The translations under genes and the position numbers were made by a program. 64,000 bases of DNA. Origin: Agrobacterium tumefaciens. Lineage in GTDB: Bacteria; Pseudomonadota; Alphaproteobacteria; Rhizobiales; Rhizobiaceae. The notes under the pieces are model-generated. The model did not search any database and was not told the DNA's origin. It saw nothing but the letters and a program-made list of their open reading frames with translations. This document shows positions 63,688 through 64,000 of this stretch, piece by piece (positions within the stretch are counted from its first letter, which is position 1; every line of letters starts with the position of its first letter). The stretch spans positions 2,873,501 to 2,937,500 of the forward strand of contig NZ_CP039888.1 in the NCBI RefSeq assembly GCF_005221325.1, read 5' to 3'.

Positions 63688-64000
63688 TTAAAGCCCAAGT
63701 CCTTCGAAAAGCGCGGTCGAAAGATAGCGTTCCGCGAAGGAGGGAATAATGACGACGATGTTCTTGCCGGCATTTTCCTCACGCGCGCCAACCTTGATGG
63801 CCGCCGCCAGTGCCGCACCCGAGGAGATGCCGACCGGCACGCCTTCGAGCCGTGCCGCCAGACGCGCGATTTCAAACGCCTCGTCATTGGTCACGGTGAC
63901 GATCTCGTCATAGACACCGGTGTCGAGGATGGCGGGTGCAAAGCCGGCGCCGATGCCCTGAATTTTGTGCGGGCCGGGATTGCCGCCGGAAAGAACCGGG
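63688..64000 (-). CDS. cysK: Cysteine synthase A, C-terminal part, cut by window edge
   Basis: The last 103 residues. From the window edge: [34 protein letters not shown], then [19 protein letters not shown], the conserved C-terminal pyridoxal-phosphate motif SSGA with the Ser contact, and a C-terminal [14 protein letters not shown]. Makes Cys from O-acetyl-Ser and sulfide. The N-terminal catalytic Lys is beyond position 64000. Confidence 0.93.
   Translation of the reverse strand, partial: PVLSGGNPGPHKIQGIGAGFAPAILDTGVYDEIVTVTNDEAFEIARLAARLEGVPVGISSGAALAAAIKVGAREENAGKNIVVIIPSFAERYLSTALFEGLGL

Overview
The window looks like ordinary chromosomal DNA from a high-GC alphaproteobacterium of the Rhizobiaceae, most likely the Agrobacterium tumefaciens complex. 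The signs are a pmtA-type phosphatidylethanolamine N-methyltransferase, a membrane-bound ferritin (MbfA) with perfect Irr-type iron boxes, a TakP-like TRAP binding protein, a BTLCP cysteine protease, a ugpBAEC operon, and many paired GNAT, aldo/keto reductase and one-component regulator genes. The species call is inference from gene content and remembered gene order. I saw no IS element, phage gene, CRISPR array, rRNA or tRNA; coding density is about 90 percent.

Layout. 1-9.5 kb: lepA (cut by the edge), a nitrilase-family amidohydrolase, two acetyltransferases, a cupin-type XRE regulator that looks leaderless and autoregulated, a membrane-tethered AraC regulator divergent from a secreted hydrolase, an orphan TakP-like protein, and a truncated haemoglobin/mbfA divergent pair between two Irr boxes. 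9.5-16.5 kb: translation block infC-rpmI-rplT, a kinase-like gene, pheS-pheT; infC starts at AUU. 16.5-30 kb: accessory metabolism (aldo/keto reductases, LysR, GlxA-type regulator with isochorismatase, Gfo/Idh oxidoreductase, enolase-superfamily enzyme with its FCD-GntR repressor, MarR/EamA pair, M29 aminopeptidase) plus xseA. 30-36.9 kb: YbaK, YffB, a 55-residue protein, a 2H phosphoesterase, a TetR/membrane-protein pair, guaA, a nucleosidase, a thioesterase and TspO.

36.9-42.2 kb: a four-gene periplasmic iron operon (imelysin, di-haem oxidoreductase, second imelysin lacking the metal-motif His, Tat-exported DUF1513 propeller) behind a degenerate Irr-like box. 42.2-49.8 kb: rsmB, an RlpA-like protein with an unusual palindrome-rich 426-bp upstream region, an SDR, queG with no canonical start codon, GST, uppP, a small exported protein and an NDUFA9-like SDR. 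49.8-55.6 kb: DUF1330, pyrF, a degenerate histidine phosphatase, pmtA, dnaN, rsmI-yraN and a maltose-acetyltransferase-like gene. 55.6-64 kb: four tandem Pho half-sites driving ugpBAEC, a cupin, gshB, comM and the 3' end of cysK.

No wholly new multi-gene system is evident. The most distinctive material is regulatory: Irr boxes, the leaderless operator-promoter, perfect operators abutting one-component regulators, the rlpA upstream palindromes, and two non-AUG starts (infC AUU, queG probable AUC). Without tools, all homology calls rest on recognised motifs and remembered families.
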